A stretch of 64,000 nucleotides of DNA from Pampus argenteus (Eukaryota > Chordata > Actinopteri > Scombriformes > Stromateidae). A program made the translations under genes and the position numbers. The DNA is taken from contig CM072880.1 of NCBI GenBank assembly GCA_036937835.1, forward strand, positions 16,946,001 through 17,010,000, in the 5' to 3' direction. Each line of letters starts with the position of its first letter. Position 1 is the first letter of the stretch. The notes under the pieces are model-generated. The model was given only the letters and a program-made list of their open reading frames with translations, had not been told where the DNA came from and did no database searches. Shown here in pieces: positions 20,963 through 34,804 of this stretch.

Positions 20963-21539
20963 TGTTAGTTATGTGCGGAGCTTACCAATTTGGGGCTGCT
21001 GATCGAAAAAACAAGTCCACATTGTGGACGAGCAACAATGTCCAAGATTGCCGTCCTCTCAGGTTACACAGTTTATTGGACAAAAGGTGAATAAGTTGAG
21101 ATAAAGGCTGCACCAAGCAAGGTGGAGGTCCAGAGGAGGGGTGATCCGGAGGGCGGTGTCGGCAGGCAGGCTTGGAGTGTGCCGGAGGGCGGTGTCGGCA
21201 GGCAGGCTTGGAGTGTGCCGCTCCACACGATGGTTTCACAGGCTGGAGTGGTTTTTGGAAGCAGAGAGAGCAGATTAGTGTGGAGGCAAAAATCAGATGA
21301 CAAGCTGAAGGCAAAAACAGGTTTAAAGTTGAGTTTTGAACTTCACAACAGTCTGTGAGAGACTGGATGTGTGGCCGATCCTTAAATACTGCAGGCCGCC
21401 TGTGAGGTGATGATCGCTGCCAGGTGTGGGTAGTTAGCTTCGGGCACGCCCCCTCCAGCACCACCAGGAGACAGACACACACAAACAACAGACATACACA
21501 TACATAGACCACAGTCTTCCCAGCTGGGGATAAGTGACA
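20963..21539 (-). mobile_element. Solo LTR of another LTR retrotransposon
   Basis: Read on the minus strand it begins TGTCACTTATCCCC (21539). It contains a TATTTAAGG promoter-like box (about 21385), a later AATAAA (21077-21072) and a possible end at CTAACA (20963). These are the parts of an LTR in the expected order and spacing. A 36-bp tandem duplication (21148-21219) lies inside it. I could not find matching target duplications, so the ends are tentative. A 176-codon frame that runs across it is a chance frame. Confidence 0.6.
21148..21219. repeat. 36-bp tandem duplication
   Basis: Two adjacent identical copies of a 36-bp unit starting GGAGGGCGGTGTCGGCAGGC (21148-21183 and 21184-21219). 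It lies within the solo LTR, between its promoter-like box and polyadenylation signal. Confidence 0.95.
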
Positions 21540-24142
21540 GAGGCTGTCAAAAACAACAACACTTTACTGACAATATTGTTAATTCTTTGTAAATTATGTT
21601 CTTAATTTTCTAAATTAATTAATTTTTAACTTCAAGACACAGTTTGATTGCTCTCCTTCAGCATACGTCTTGAATATTCTCATGTTAGTTAAAAAAATGG
21701 AGAATATTCCACTAGCAGCCAAAACACCATGTTGTGCCCTTTATTACATTTTTATAAATACGGGTTGTTCACTAGTGCAGAAGATGGACATCAGGATTCA
21801 GCCTTTGAGATACCTTAAATGACAAGTTGACAATTTTAACCCATAAGAACCCAGACCCATTTATCCTTAAAGGAAAATTATGTGGGTTACAGGCATAAAG
21901 CTTTATAAGAAAGAGTCTGGGACATTCAAAGTGTTTGTTACACTGGTGTCACGATGGGTTTTTATGGGTTAAGTATGTCTTAAAGCGACAGTCAGGTGCC
22001 CATATGAACAGTGAAAGAGGTTTTCCTTACTGTAATAATCCGTCCTGTTCATACTGGCTGTTAAAAGATCTCCTTCAAATGTCAAATAAGTGATAAAGGC
22101 CAAAATAAACAGTCATTTAAAGTCTGAGTTAATAATATCAAGTGGATATCTGACACATTTATAATCTTTGTAGCATCAAATTCCCTCTTTGTGTTTCCCT
22201 GTTGAGCTGTGGTGGAAGTATAGGAACAAAACACTTTAATGTATTAATAAATCCACTGGACTTGACTCATTTGGATTCTGAAACTTCATCTTGGCATATT
22301 ATTATTATTCAGTTACATTTTTACACAGGAGGACTGTGGATTTTGGCCCCATCACTTACATTGTTAAATGCATTTTGAAAGAACTGTGTAATGGTCAACA
22401 AACAGGAGGAATAATTATGGCAAGAAAAACTTGTTCTTAATTGTGTGTGCTCCTGACTGTTGTTTTAAGAAAGCTTTGAAATTGTGTCTACAATTTGGTC
22501 CTATAACAAGGACCATTGGCATTCAATGAAAAATGACTGAATGAAAAATCAGTAACAGACGTCTTCTTGGGATCTTAAATACCCATAGGATATTTCATAG
22601 TTCGTAGTTGTCAAGATGTCTTTGTACCTGTGCACCATTGGGACCTGTTGCCTGTAAGACAAAATGTAAGTATAAATAAATAACTGCAGAATATCAACAC
22701 ACAGAATACCATTGTCATAAAGATAATGCACATTTCCCCTGTACTACTGATTTAGTAGACACCCCAAGACCAATCCATAGTGAAATGTAACAGCCCTACT
22801 GTCAAAGTAATTTGAGTGCTGACTTTATTTTGCATGAATTATGCACAATGATAATCCTGGAAATCACTTCAATAAAGCATTAGTCAAAGGTCACATGCAA
22901 TAATGTTTCATTATTATAATCACACTTCCATTACAACATCAATATATAAAGCAGAGTGCATCCATAAGCTATTTGTAAATAAAACATTTACAAGAACAAG
23001 AGTCTTTCTGGGTGCTGATGTTTATCAGACTGCAGGGCCTGCGCTGCCATTGATTATAATATTTGCCTCTGCCGTGCTACAGTCTATTTGCTTATGTGCA
23101 CAGTTTTGCAGGAACACTGGCTTCCTCATCTTACATAATAATTGAGGATGCCTTCCAATTCTCATGGACATCATCAGATTTTCATGATTGCAGCCAACAC
23201 ACAAGTCTGTGGATTTGAAATTGAATTTTCCTAATGCTACATGCCGCACATTTGATCTGATCATCGGGCATTAACAAATGTTTTCTGTTATGCTGCTTCC
23301 GACTCTAATATCCTAATGATATGGAAATTGATAATTATTCTGTCATACACACAGCTTCTAGCAGACATGGCTTTATTGAATATCTCAGAAGGATGTGAAT
23401 ATCTTTCACAAACAATTTGCCTAATATTGTTTTTTTCTCCTCTTGTGTGGGCCAGAGGTGCTATGAGATTGAAACACTGTGATATTAGGTTTGTAAAGCA
23501 GAAAACTTACAGTAACACATTAGGGGTTGGGGTGGTGGTTTGATGTTGATTGATGTTACTGTTACTTGATCTCATGACACATCTCTGAGTAAGATGTGTG
23601 GCACTGCACCCAAAACTCAGTATCATAGATCCCTGCTTCAAAGAGTGTAGAGTGTTGTAAATAAACATCCATTATTTTTTTTGAGAGACATTATGTTAAA
23701 ACACATTCTTAAGTCCTCGGAAAACCTTGTATTGTTAAATTACTTTCTTGTAGCATAAGTCACAAAAAAAAAAAAAAAATCATAGTGTGATACATATTTT
23801 ACATTTATTTTCTCTCTCTGATTGAAACTTAAGTTTGGTTAACTGAGGGTGAGATGACTCCATGTATAAGATTTTCTACCCGTATTAGAGAACTGAATCA
23901 CATACTTCTACTTTTTAATTTTAATACAAGATGCAGCAGCCCTTACAAAGTGCATATATTTGCATGCATTATGCATACAATTGGGACGTCCTACTTTATC
24001 CGTCATTACAGCTTCTTTTGTTGCAATGGCAGAAGCCATACAGTCTGTCAACATGCTGTCATAGATCTGACGTAGTGGGACATCCTAGTACTTTTGATAT
24101 ACTGCATTTGACATACTATTTATTGGGACATACGGTACTAAA
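21540..24142. other. No recognised gene
   Basis: AT-rich sequence with no open frame that resembles a known protein. A poly(A) run of about 18 lies at 23765. No LINE, LTR or transposon end could be recognised. Confidence 0.4.
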
Positions 24143-24203
24143 TCTCTGATGCGTTTTGTGACTTTGGGCTATACATAAATGAAATTTGATTTGATTTGAT
24201 TTT
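24143..24203 (+). mobile_element. Very short L2 tail (copy e)
   Basis: About 60 bp matching only the extreme L2 3' end: GTTTTGTGACTTTGGGCTATA followed by AATGAAATTTGATTTGATTTGAT. It is diverged from the other copies (ACATAAATG for TATAAATAA), so it is older. Confidence 0.8.
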
Positions 24204-24700
24204 AATCTTTTTCTGGCATACAAGACAGTATAATAGTATGAATATCGGAATGCAGATAGTCTGTCCATCTAAAACATTTGTCCTAAATGCGGCCTACATG
24301 TCATATCTGAACGATGTAATTATGAAATTCTGACTCATAAGTAGTGTTTACATCAAAATTCCAAGTCATAATACGACTAGGAAACAGAATGTTCTGGAAG
24401 CTGTCCGAATTGGCTTCATCATATAGAAATGCCTAAAAAAATCAAGCAAAGGAACGCCTATTTTCTTACGGCTGAAGTCTTTAGAGGTTCAAGGTGATTA
24501 AACTTTTTGAATATGGTGTTTCAGTTTCAATACAGACTATTTTTAACTTCACTCACCAAATTTTGTAATCATACCACTTACATACCCTTTCCTGAAGCAT
24601 TCTTCACTGAAAGGAACAGTTTGACATTTTGGAAAAGATAATTTTGCATTTTAAAATAAAAGGTTTTACCATTCTAACCGAGCTAACAATTTGTAATGTA

Positions 24701-25121
24701 CAATGGGTACGGAAAGAATTCAGACCCCTTAAAATGTTTCACTCTTTGTTTCATTGCAACTATTTGCTAAAATCAAAAAAGTTCACTTTATTTCTCATTA
24801 ATGTAGAATCTTGATAGAAAAAAAAACAGAAAAACTGTGTGAAAAACTTGTTGCATCATTCCTAAGAAGACTCATGACTGTACTAGCTCTAAAGGGTGCT
24901 TCTACTCAATACTGAGCAAAGGGTCTGAATACTTATGACCATGTGATATTTCAGTTTTTCTACTTTTCTTTTCTACTTTTTCTACTTTTTTTTTTTTTGG
25001 TCAAGATTGGGTGCTGAGTGTACATTAATGACAAATAAAATGAACTTTTTTGATTTTAGCAAATGGTTGCAATGAAACAGTGAAAAATTTAAAGGGGTCT
25101 GAATACTTTCCGTACCCACTT
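24701..25121. mobile_element. Non-autonomous Tc1-like element
   Basis: It is bounded by TA and inverted terminal sequences. The left reads CAATGGGTACGGAAAGAATTC and GACCCCTTAAA; the right reads TTTAAAGGGGTCTGAATAC and TTTCCGTACCCACT. Internal words (GGGTGCTTCTACTCAATACTGA, GAATACTTATGACCATGTGA) are the ends-adjacent regions of fish Tc1 elements. About 420 bp without a transposase, so it is a deletion derivative that would need enzyme from elsewhere. Confidence 0.88.
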
Positions 25122-28100
25122 TATGTATTCTGTCATAATTTATGTTTCTCTGTCAGTAACATAATAATAATAATAATGAGTAGATATTTTTTGTTTTGTT
25201 TTACATATAATTGTGTGTATTGCTTAACTGATTTACACCATCTTTGACTTGTTCTTGTAGGAGCTTGTTTGAAAGTCAGGGGTAGAAGCTCCTCAGTTCA
25301 GTTCAGCTGCCCCCATTCACTTTCTCGCAGAGAATAAGGTGAGGAGATTGATAACAGTGGCTTCCTCATCTTATATTTTGGTGGCTTTCAATTTATAAGA
25401 GAGAGGCATGAGATTGAGGTAAAATGCAAAACACCAATAGTGTCATTAACTGACTTCCGTACATGACAACATGATAAACACCATCTGCACCACAAACAAC
25501 CTCTGAAAACAAGCTGCCTTTATAACTTTTTTAACTTCCCTGCTGCAGGTCTTTTTTTGAAAGAGATCAGGTGGGTGGAATCACAGGTATATAAAGTATT
25601 AGATATTTACACAACACCAACATTGTACATTCTTAGCATACAAAGAAGGAATATTTACATAATTACAGATTCCTATCCTATATATCGAGGGCGGCTCGCA
25701 GCATTTATCATCATTGTCAGCCTGGAGACTGTTTCACCTCCACAAACTCAACTGGATGAAAAGAGCAAGACTGGCTGGACCAAAAGTTCAGCTTCACACT
25801 GTAGATGACAAATGTGTTTTTAACACATGTAATTAATGTTACTTCTAAAATGACCAGATGTTGCACTATCCACAGCCTCAGACATAAACAAACAACATGC
25901 AGGATTCCTTTGCAGCTAGCCATAATGCTGCTACAGAACTAGAACATTAGTGTGTAATGTTACTTTTGTTGTCAGACACTTCTGATTACAATCTCTGCCT
26001 GACAGTTGCAAAAACAAAAAATAATATAATATAATGTTTCATGGCTGCCAGCTGATGTTCTCACTCTATACTGTATCAGTTTAAAAAATTGTTGTCCCAA
26101 TTAGTCATTTAGGCTTAAACAATGGGAAAATAGGGTTGGAAAATCCCTAAGTTTCCATTTAACATGAAGTTGAATCAACATACTAAATTTTCACGAACAA
26201 AGACCTTGTGAAATTAATAAAAATTAGGATAATTGCAGCCCTGCTGGATTAGACGGCATTAGTTTTATCTAGGTGGATGAAATAAACTGGCAACTGAGTG
26301 TAAGTATATTCAATCCTGTCACACGTTCAGAGAGACAGCCAGCTGTTGGCCACAAGCTGGGAACAATGTGTCTGTCAGTGTTGAGTGTTGAGTCATGTCA
26401 CTTGAAAGCCTTCTTTGGGACACAGGGAGTGAGCTGACAAACCATCACATTTCAAACACGATCATTCCATGATTCACAAGGAACAGTGACAACCAGAACA
26501 ATGTCAGGTTTTTTTTCGTTTTTTTTTTTCTTTTTTCAAAAAGCATACATTATATTTTTATATTTCAGCCAACAGGGATTGGGCAGAGAACAGTTATAGG
26601 CCCCATACTCAATTGAATTGATTAGAATGATATCTCTCTAAACTCTAATTTGGCATTTAGTACACATGTTCAGCTAACACTATGTGGGATCCAGTACTTT
26701 GAGGTTCTTCCAAAGCAGAGAAAAAACTAAGTTGTGCACACAAATTAATCTAAATCATTCTCACATTATTAATATGAGCACACAGATAGCAGAATAAAGC
26801 CCTGAACCTTATTCACATTTTAACATGTTTTTTCAAGACAGGTATCACTTTATCAACACTTAATCTGTCAGTTTAGGAACATTTTGTGTTAGGAACCTCC
26901 ACATTCAATGAAAAAGACGCAGTGGGTCAACACCTGTCGTGACATTATAAAGTTGCCACTCGCATATACACATGGTGCTAAACCCATGTCAGGCAGATTA
27001 TAATACTTATAGTATTTATACATTTTTATAAAAATAATTCTTAATTATAAAGTGACAGTGTATGTGTTGGTCGTAGCTCATAATGATGAACATACAGATC
27101 ATTATCAGTGACTCTCCAGTTCCACTAATTTTTACGGAGCTTTATAGTGAGTTTCAGTTCATTGTTTAGCTGCTCGGCTGCAACTTTATTGTTTTGGTTC
27201 ATTTTCAGCACTCTCATTGCATCTACACTACCTGCTCAGCACCAAACAGCAAACAGACACAGTTGCTCCATAGACTGCTGGATGTGTAACACATTAAACA
27301 TATCAACTTGTGTTCACAACATAATTTCTGCTGTCCCCAAGTGGCCAAAAAATCCATTACTTTACCGGGTTTAAAGGTGAAGAATATTCATAAGCCTTGA
27401 TTGAGACTGTAATATCTTATTGTTGTTTTTGTTTTTTGTTTTTTTAATGGGATCCTTGCTGGGACTTTGGTGTGTGGATGGGGTCACCATAGGGTTAATT
27501 ATCTATGTATATTTGTCTTGGTTTTAATTTCTAATTTTTTGCTATGTACATGTAAATGAAAACAAAATGAGTTGAAAGATTGATAATTTTTTGGCGGAGC
27601 CAGTCCAATATCTTGTATATGTCCAGGATATGTGCCCAATGAGCATGGCCCTCCTCCTGGCCCTCAAGGTGACATCTCAGCTCCTGACCAGTTCAGGGGG
27701 GTCTAGAATCTGTATCAGAGGGATGACACGCTCATCATTCATTATGAATGTGTGTTTTCCTCTATCACAAACAGTTTGATGTAGTGCACGATAAGAGCTG
27801 CAAATGTGCCATATGGCCTGTATTAGCTGCTTAGCCATTCACAGGGGGGGGGGGGGGGGGGGATTCCCTCATCTAGTGGAACTCAAAAATTTGCTTGTCA
27901 TGTAAGATTTATGAATTTTCATCTGATTTAACTGTGATTAATATGAGCTATTAGGCCTGCTGATTTGCTCCTGCTCCCACCTTTATGTTAAACATGACTG
28001 TTTCAAAACAGAAACACACACATACACAGACACCTTCCACTGTCTCTAATAAGTCCCTATAGGCTAGTCTTAAACCAATTTTTAATTTTAAGCAGAAGAT

Positions 28101-28289
28101 ACTCCTACTAATAAGATAATAATGAAACACCAAATTAGTGTTTGAATTAAAAAGATGTGGTGTGTTTTTAATTAATATTTAATTAATTAGTGTTTTTTTC
28201 ACAATTTTTCACAAGTCTCTCATCTGGTTGGTTGAAGGCACAGTATCCATTACTTCACAGATAGGGGTACTATTACAGTACTATTAGAG

Positions 28290-28370
<81 letters not shown>
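28290..28370. repeat. (AT)n then (GT)n microsatellite
   Basis: About 70 bp of almost pure AT dinucleotide followed by GTGTGTGTGT. Confidence 0.95.
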
Positions 28371-28984
28371 TGTCTCATGACCTACTTAACATCCTTATGT
28401 ACTACAGGTCCATTCCATTCATTTCAATCAGATAACTATCATACATACACAATGCATACTTAAAAGTAAGTATATAAATGCTGCCATCAAACTACCCTAT
28501 TACTGTTTCTGAGCCACATAACACATTATACATATATAAGACACTGGCACACAGTGACACATGTAGACAAAAGGAATAATCTATTTAACAAAAAACATTT
28601 AAGAGCCCTTTAGGAACATAAAGTACCATAATGTGTAGATTACAAGCGTGTACAGTAATCTTTAAGCTCTGCAGGCATGGAGACAAGCCTCTTTGTGTTT
28701 TCCATTGTATGTTAGTCAGCATGGAAATGTGCTCTGAGGGCAAGAGGGAGAATTATGAAGAATTTCTATTGACATCAAATCTTAACTATATTCACATAAT
28801 CCCCCTCGACACACTCCCCTCCCTCCTACAGCCCTCACACACAAAAATACACACAGCATGTTCTGAGAGGGTGAAGCGGATTAAGGCAGAGAGAGGGAGG
28901 TGTATGTGTGCGTGTGCGCCCACACCAAAAAAGTGTGTTTGTGTCTGTGCACTCACATGTGTGTTTACAAATGTATTTGCAACT

Positions 28985-28997
28985 GTGTTTGTGTGTG

Positions 28998-29041
<44 letters not shown>

Positions 29042-29052
29042 TGTGTGTGTGT
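28985..29052. repeat. (TG)n and (CGTG)n microsatellite
   Basis: A compound array: TG repeats, about seven CGTG units, then TG repeats again. Confidence 0.95.
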
Positions 29053-29889
29053 AAAATATTCCATGTATCCAGTGGCTAATCCTGAGCAAGAAGGCAGATA
29101 TAGGGAGGTTCTGTGTGTTCTAACACTTTCACACACTTTCTGGGACCGTTTATGATGTAACTGACATGACATGAGAGAACACTCATGACTCAGATATCCC
29201 ACTGATTTGGACAAACATCTCTGATGAACTCATACTCTTCAGCTCTTTCATCAAACCTGACAGACAGGACATGCCTGGATCAGAGCTGAAAACAATGCTG
29301 GATTGTCAATTACAGTCAGCATTTCCTAACATGTAGCCTTAAGGATAAATCTGACATAGTCTTCCTGCCACAACCCCATTTATATACAACTAAGCCTCCA
29401 TTTATGTACTGCATTAATGTAGTATTTTTCATTCTAAGAAACCTTAGCTGTAAACATAATTGAGGCACAAATAACTTTGCCAGAGTAACATATTTGGGAA
29501 ATATAATTGGGAAACAGAGACACCCAGAGACAATGTGTATGAAAACAAACCTTGAACACGCTATTTCTCCCAAAAATAAACTGATATTTATAAAAGCAGA
29601 TGTGTGGTGAAAATGTACGTACCTCACATACACTTATGCAATATAATATGGTGTGTAGGTTATTTGGCCCTGTGATATTGTGGAGCCAAATTCTGAATAA
29701 TGGGAAACGGTCCATATGGTTTGTAGGTAAAGTAAATTTACTAAATTTGTGCCCAGAGGCAAAAATGCTTGCTAAAATCCAGCGAAGCATCAACATCACT
29801 TAGAGGATCTCTGACATGGCGAGAAACACTGGCAGTCATATTTTACTATATATTTCATATATTATATACATATATATAAATATATATTT

Positions 29890-30706
29890 ATTAGCCAACT
29901 ACAGGCCGATATCAAACCTTTCATTCCTTTCTAAGGTACTTGAGAAAGCCGTAGCCAATCAGCTATGTGATTTTCTCCATACAAGCAGCTTATTTAAAGG
30001 GGTTTCAGTCAGGATTTAGAGTAAATCATAGCACAGAGGCCGCACTAGTCAAAGTTACAAACGAGCTCCTAATGGCATCAGACAAAGGACTCATCTCTGT
30101 ACTTGTCCTATTAGATCTTAGTGCCGCATTTGACACCATTGACCATCAGATTCTTTTACAGAGACTGGAATATCAAATTGGCATTAAAGGAACCGCTCTA
30201 GGCTGGTTTAAGTCATATTTCCTAGACCATTCTCAGTTTGTTCATGTTAATGATAAATCCTCCATGCAAACCAAAGTTTCTCATGGAGTCCCACAAGGTT
30301 CTGTATTAGGGCCACTTCTTTTCAGTTTATATATGCTTCCTCTAGGGAACATTATTAGGAATCATTCAATTAACTTTTACTGTTATGCCGACGACAACCA
30401 ATTATATTTATCGATCAAGCCTAATGAAACCAATATGACAATATTGTGTGTGTGTGTGTTGATTGTTCTATACATGTGACATCCATTGCACGTCTGTCCG
30501 TCCTGGGAGAGGGATCCCTCCTCTGTAGCTCTTCCTGAGGTTTCTTCCACCTTTTTCCCTGTTAAAAGGTTTTTTGGTGGGCAAGTTTTTCCTTACCCGA
30601 ATCGAGGGTCTAAGGACAGAGAGTCTCACTCCCTGTACAGATTGTAAAGCCCTATGAGACAAATGTATTTTGTGATTTTGGGCTATATCAATAAAATTTG
30701 ATTTGA
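29890..30706 (+). mobile_element. L2 LINE with internal deletion (copy c)
   Basis: It contains the RT palm from LANYRPISNLSFLSKVLE through [21 protein letters not shown] (motif A), [18 protein letters not shown] (motif B) and [10 protein letters not shown] (motif C with intact YADD), up to KPNET at about 30432. It then jumps to the 3' UTR (TGATTGTTCTATACATGTGAC) and the (TTTGA) tail. The post-RT domain is deleted. One frameshift lies near 30000. It begins directly after an AT-rich tract, a plausible insertion target. Confidence 0.9.
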
Positions 30707-31837
30707 TATGTATATGTATTTCATTTACATTTCACTATTGATGCAGGAAGATCGCTATCTATAACCGTTGGTAAAATGCAAAGAAAAGTTAGCAGCATGG
30801 CTCCACGTCTACAACTACTACTGTTATCTATTGTTTTGTTTAAATCGAATATTTGTTTAAAAAAATGAAATGTCTCTGAAACCCACAAAATACAAAAAAA
30901 TTAAGTGCTATGCCAATGGCTATGACATTTCAGACTGATGTTAAATACAAAATGATACAACCACCTTCACGGACCTCTACGCTTATTTTATCTTGAACCA
31001 CTGTATATAACCCTCTTTATATGTCCTGCATTAGCAGTTGTTGTTGAATGTTGTTGCTGAACACAAATTGTTAACAAGCTTGTAGATACAAACCATTTCT
31101 GGAATTTAGATAAATAACATACCTAATAAGGCTGTTAGTGGATTGTTCCCAGTCCTCTCAGCACTAATGTGACACAATTTGAATAAAACAATATCCCCTA
31201 GGAGGAGAGGCCCATTGAAAGTTGCAATAGCAGATGCTTGGGATGAAGCTGGCAGATAATACCTGGTTTTGCAGGACTTGATGGCAACCATTCACATTCA
31301 GAACGTCAAAACATGGTCCTTACTCTTTACAAAAGCTTGAGCAAAGTGTTTCTTTTAACTTTTATTCACTCTATGGAAGCTTAGATGGAGGGTTTGTATA
31401 AAGGAAACACATCGGCATGGCCCATACTCAATATCCAGATTACAAAATACAGTGTGTGATTCTAACCATGAGCTCACTGATTGGTGTAGAGATTTTGGAG
31501 TAAGAAGTCAGCCAGTTGACAGGAGTGTGCTTGGTATTATTTATGATCAGTAGATAGATAGATTGATGACTTTATTAACTCCTAGTTAAACGGGATGGGC
31601 AGGGATGATTGAGGAACTGGCAGTTTAATCTGTTTGAAGAGGCAAATTATAGAAACATGCGCTCATTTGATATGGCTGTAGGAATGTGTAGTGGCAAATA
31701 CTGTAGCTTTACAAAAATAGTTGTTGATAACGTCAATGTAGAAAATTGGAAAAAGATTGGGTTTGTGCATCAGTCTACATCAGTTATTGTTAAAAAAACA
31801 TCCAAGGTGTATCCTACAGACAACACAAAGCCATTGT
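30707..31837. other. No recognised gene
   Basis: AT-rich sequence between two L2 copies. Short open stretches at 31106-31291 (minus) and 31609-31869 (plus) show no recognised motif. Confidence 0.4.
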
Positions 31838-32139
31838 TTATCATTGTAATTCATTATAATTCATTGTGAGTGTACAATATGTGTGTGTTGATTTGTTCTG
31901 TACATGTGACATCATTGCACGTCTGTCCGTCCTGGGAGAGGGATCCCTCCTCTGTGGCTCTTCCTGAGGTTTCTTCCACCTTTTTTCCTGTTAAAAGGTT
32001 TTTTGATGGACAAGTTTTTCCTCACTCGAATTGAGGGTCTAAGGACAGAGGGTGTCACTCCCTGTACAGATTGTAAAGCCCTCTGAGACAAATGTATTTT
32101 GTGATTTTGAGCTATATAAATAAAATTTGAAATTTGATT
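31838..32139 (+). mobile_element. L2 LINE 3' end (copy d)
   Basis: About 300 bp of L2 3' UTR, from ATTCATTATAATTCATTGTGA through the conserved CGTCTGTCCGTCCTGGGAG block to TATAAATAAAATTTGAAATTTG. The tail differs slightly (GAAATTTG) from the usual TTTGATTTGA. Confidence 0.9.
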
Positions 32140-34800
32140 GTTTTGCAGGTCACAAGTCTCAAGTGTTGGCTTGGGTCTGATATGTCAGGTTTCATTAAAA
32201 AGCACAGCAAATTCCTCACAGATAACAAAATCACAGATAAGTCTCAAGACCAACAACTCCCAACAGACTCCAGCCAAGACAAACACAACAGGAGTCAAAC
32301 TTCAAGTCAAAACCAACAAGTTCCAAGACAAGACTCTGACTTTTCCTCTAGCATCACTATTAGGTTCTGATCTGTGGTTTAGAGGGAAATGTCTTTTTGT
32401 TAGATATTTTGTTCAGACACTCATGCCCCTGTCAGGATGAAATATAATCACTTCTTGTGAACCTCACACTTTTTTCTCTTGTCCAATACTTGGTTTATGA
32501 GTAAAGGTCAGAATACCAATGTCCCATCAGACCCAGCTGTACTTTCTGTTTAATGCTAATTCACAAATGTTAGCATTCTAAAATGGTAAACTAAGATAGT
32601 GAACACCATGCTCTGCACCATGGGAGATCTCAGCACCTGTGGAACATCATTCATAACCATCTGATGGCAGTACAGAACTTAGACTAGATAGATATTCCAA
32701 ACTTGGAAAATACAACACAATGAAATAAACAACCAAGAGTAAATAGTACTGAGCGATATTATAAATATACAAATAAGCAGTAAGAGTAAAGAGTAAGGCG
32801 CAGTAAAGAATAAGGTACAATAAAGAATAAGGAATAACAAAAATAAGGAAAAGATTAAAGAATATTTAATATAAATAAAGAATATTAAAAAGGTCTTATT
32901 CTAGAAGGCATTTTCATCTTAAATCTTTGTCACTATACTTTTTTGTCTGTTGCCTGGTTTTAATGCTGTAGCAAGTTTGATATCCGCTGCAAATTAAAAA
33001 GTGCAGTACAACTTAAATGATCAGGCTACTCAGATATGATGTTTCCATCTGTTTACCAGTCACAAAGTCTACAGTAACCAACCAAAAATGGTAAATAAAA
33101 GACTTCCATATTATTCTGCTCGTCTGCCTTGTCCCCTTCTTCCACCTGACATTTGATCAGGTATAGAGAGTCAATATCTAGGTTGATCAGTGACTTGTAA
33201 TTATCCAGAGGTGACATACTGATAAGGTGCCACTAACTGACTGAATGTTAAATAAGACACCCACAAACACGTGCCTTAACCATATTTTTGCATTCATGAT
33301 GACCTGCTTGAACCCTTCAGAGAAAGTCAATGTTTTCACCACAGCAGACCCCAATGGATGGTCTAGGGAAACGGTAGATTAAAATCATATTAAAGCAGAC
33401 TATATTGCATTTCTGTGAAAGAAGCTGTGTAGCCTTTTAGGGCCTTCACCACGGACAAAGACAAAGTGCTGAAGATGTGCGATATGTCACACAAAAATGT
33501 CAACTTGTGTGCAGACTTGTAGAATCCAAATGTAAGCTTGGCTGACAAGCTGAACAAGCAAGTTTCACTGCTTTCAGATAGGAAATGTTTTCACAACCTC
33601 ATTATGTACAAAGCATTACTAAGGTTTCTTCCTAGTATTTATTTGATAAAAAATAAATATGTTTTCCTACATCTTCCCAAGACCATGATTAGGCTTTCTA
33701 GAAGTCAATGACAATCTCACCTTCTCAATTTGTATCCTCTACATGCACTGAAACCCATGTTCACTTTCAATTTGTGCATTAGATGGCCAAACAAAATGAA
33801 CAGATGAAAGATAGTTGTTCTCAGAATAAAGGTCAGGAATAGTTTTACCAAACACTTAAATCATCACGGTAAAAGCAGTCAGTCTGGCTACCAATATCCA
33901 TTATTGTTGAAATCCTGTGGAATGCCTATGATCCCCTGCCAAAAGGACAGCAAACTATCAATTAAGATTTCTACAAATTCCAAACATATCACTGTGTTTT
34001 AGCTGTGTTGACAAGATAAACACAAGGTTGTCACCACAAGTTAGCCCAATGAGGGCTAAAGACAAGACTGCAAGAAATAAAACATTTCTGCTGCACAGAT
34101 TTATTTTTTGTTTAATTGTCACATAAAAAAAAAGATTAAATGTTTCTACCCTGCTTCTTCCCTTCTCCAACATACAAATCATTTAACGATCAATCTGTCT
34201 TAAAGCAGGCCAACTGTTAGAGACATGATCCATTTACTTGGATCCATTTACTTTATCTGGCAATGATGAAGTGAAGTATTTGTTCCTCACCTGGCTCCTT
34301 TCATATTGCTTCATTGTTGACACATAAACCTGGCACAATCATTAATGGGATGTCATGCATAATGTTGAATGATAGGGATGCTCAATTCATGTGAGGAGGC
34401 TAAAAATATGATCTCTAACAAGGGCTTCCAGATGAGGGTGTCTCTGTCATGAATTTAAATATACTTCAACCTGAAATGCAGTGTAATGTTTTTAGGAGTT
34501 TAGATTGTCTTGTGACATTACTTTTACTGGTGAATAGATTTATGTCATGGTGATGCTCACAGCAACACATATGAAGAAAAAGTAAATGGTGCCCCTGGGT
34601 CTGACCCAGTAGTCCATCCATTAAAAAAAAAATAAAATAAAAGGTTTGACAATATCTGATTTTAATTCACCCCACAGCTCAAAGGGACAGTAGGCTCTGA
34701 GTAGTACCAATGGCACAGAAGGAGTAACAGTCAGGACTGTTACTCAGGCGAAAGAGAGACAGGAGCTTGGATCTCCATGAAGTAGGCTCAGATAGCAATG
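32140..34800. other. No recognised gene
   Basis: AT-rich, low in open frames. A run of AAGAATAAGG-like words (about 32760-32890) is a degenerate simple repeat. No exon, RNA gene or element end could be supported. Confidence 0.4.
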
Positions 34801-34804
34801 TAAA

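Larger units (their letters stand above)
25130..29885. other. No recognised gene; microsatellite-rich
   Basis: No supportable coding sequence. It holds a G tract (27844-27862), an (AT)n array (about 28290-28358) and a TG/CGTG array (28985-29052). An open frame with THART repeats across 28792-29214 is a by-product of the last array. A second AT-rich stretch (29855-29890) directly precedes an L2 copy. Confidence 0.4.

Noticed and set aside
20982..21512. 176-codon minus-strand frame with CRHRPPAHSKPA repeats
   Set aside because: It reads through a solo LTR, and its repeat is the 36-bp tandem duplication; no protein signature.
28792..29214. Open frame with THART repeats
   Set aside because: It is a translation of the TG/CGTG microsatellite and has no start context or domain.
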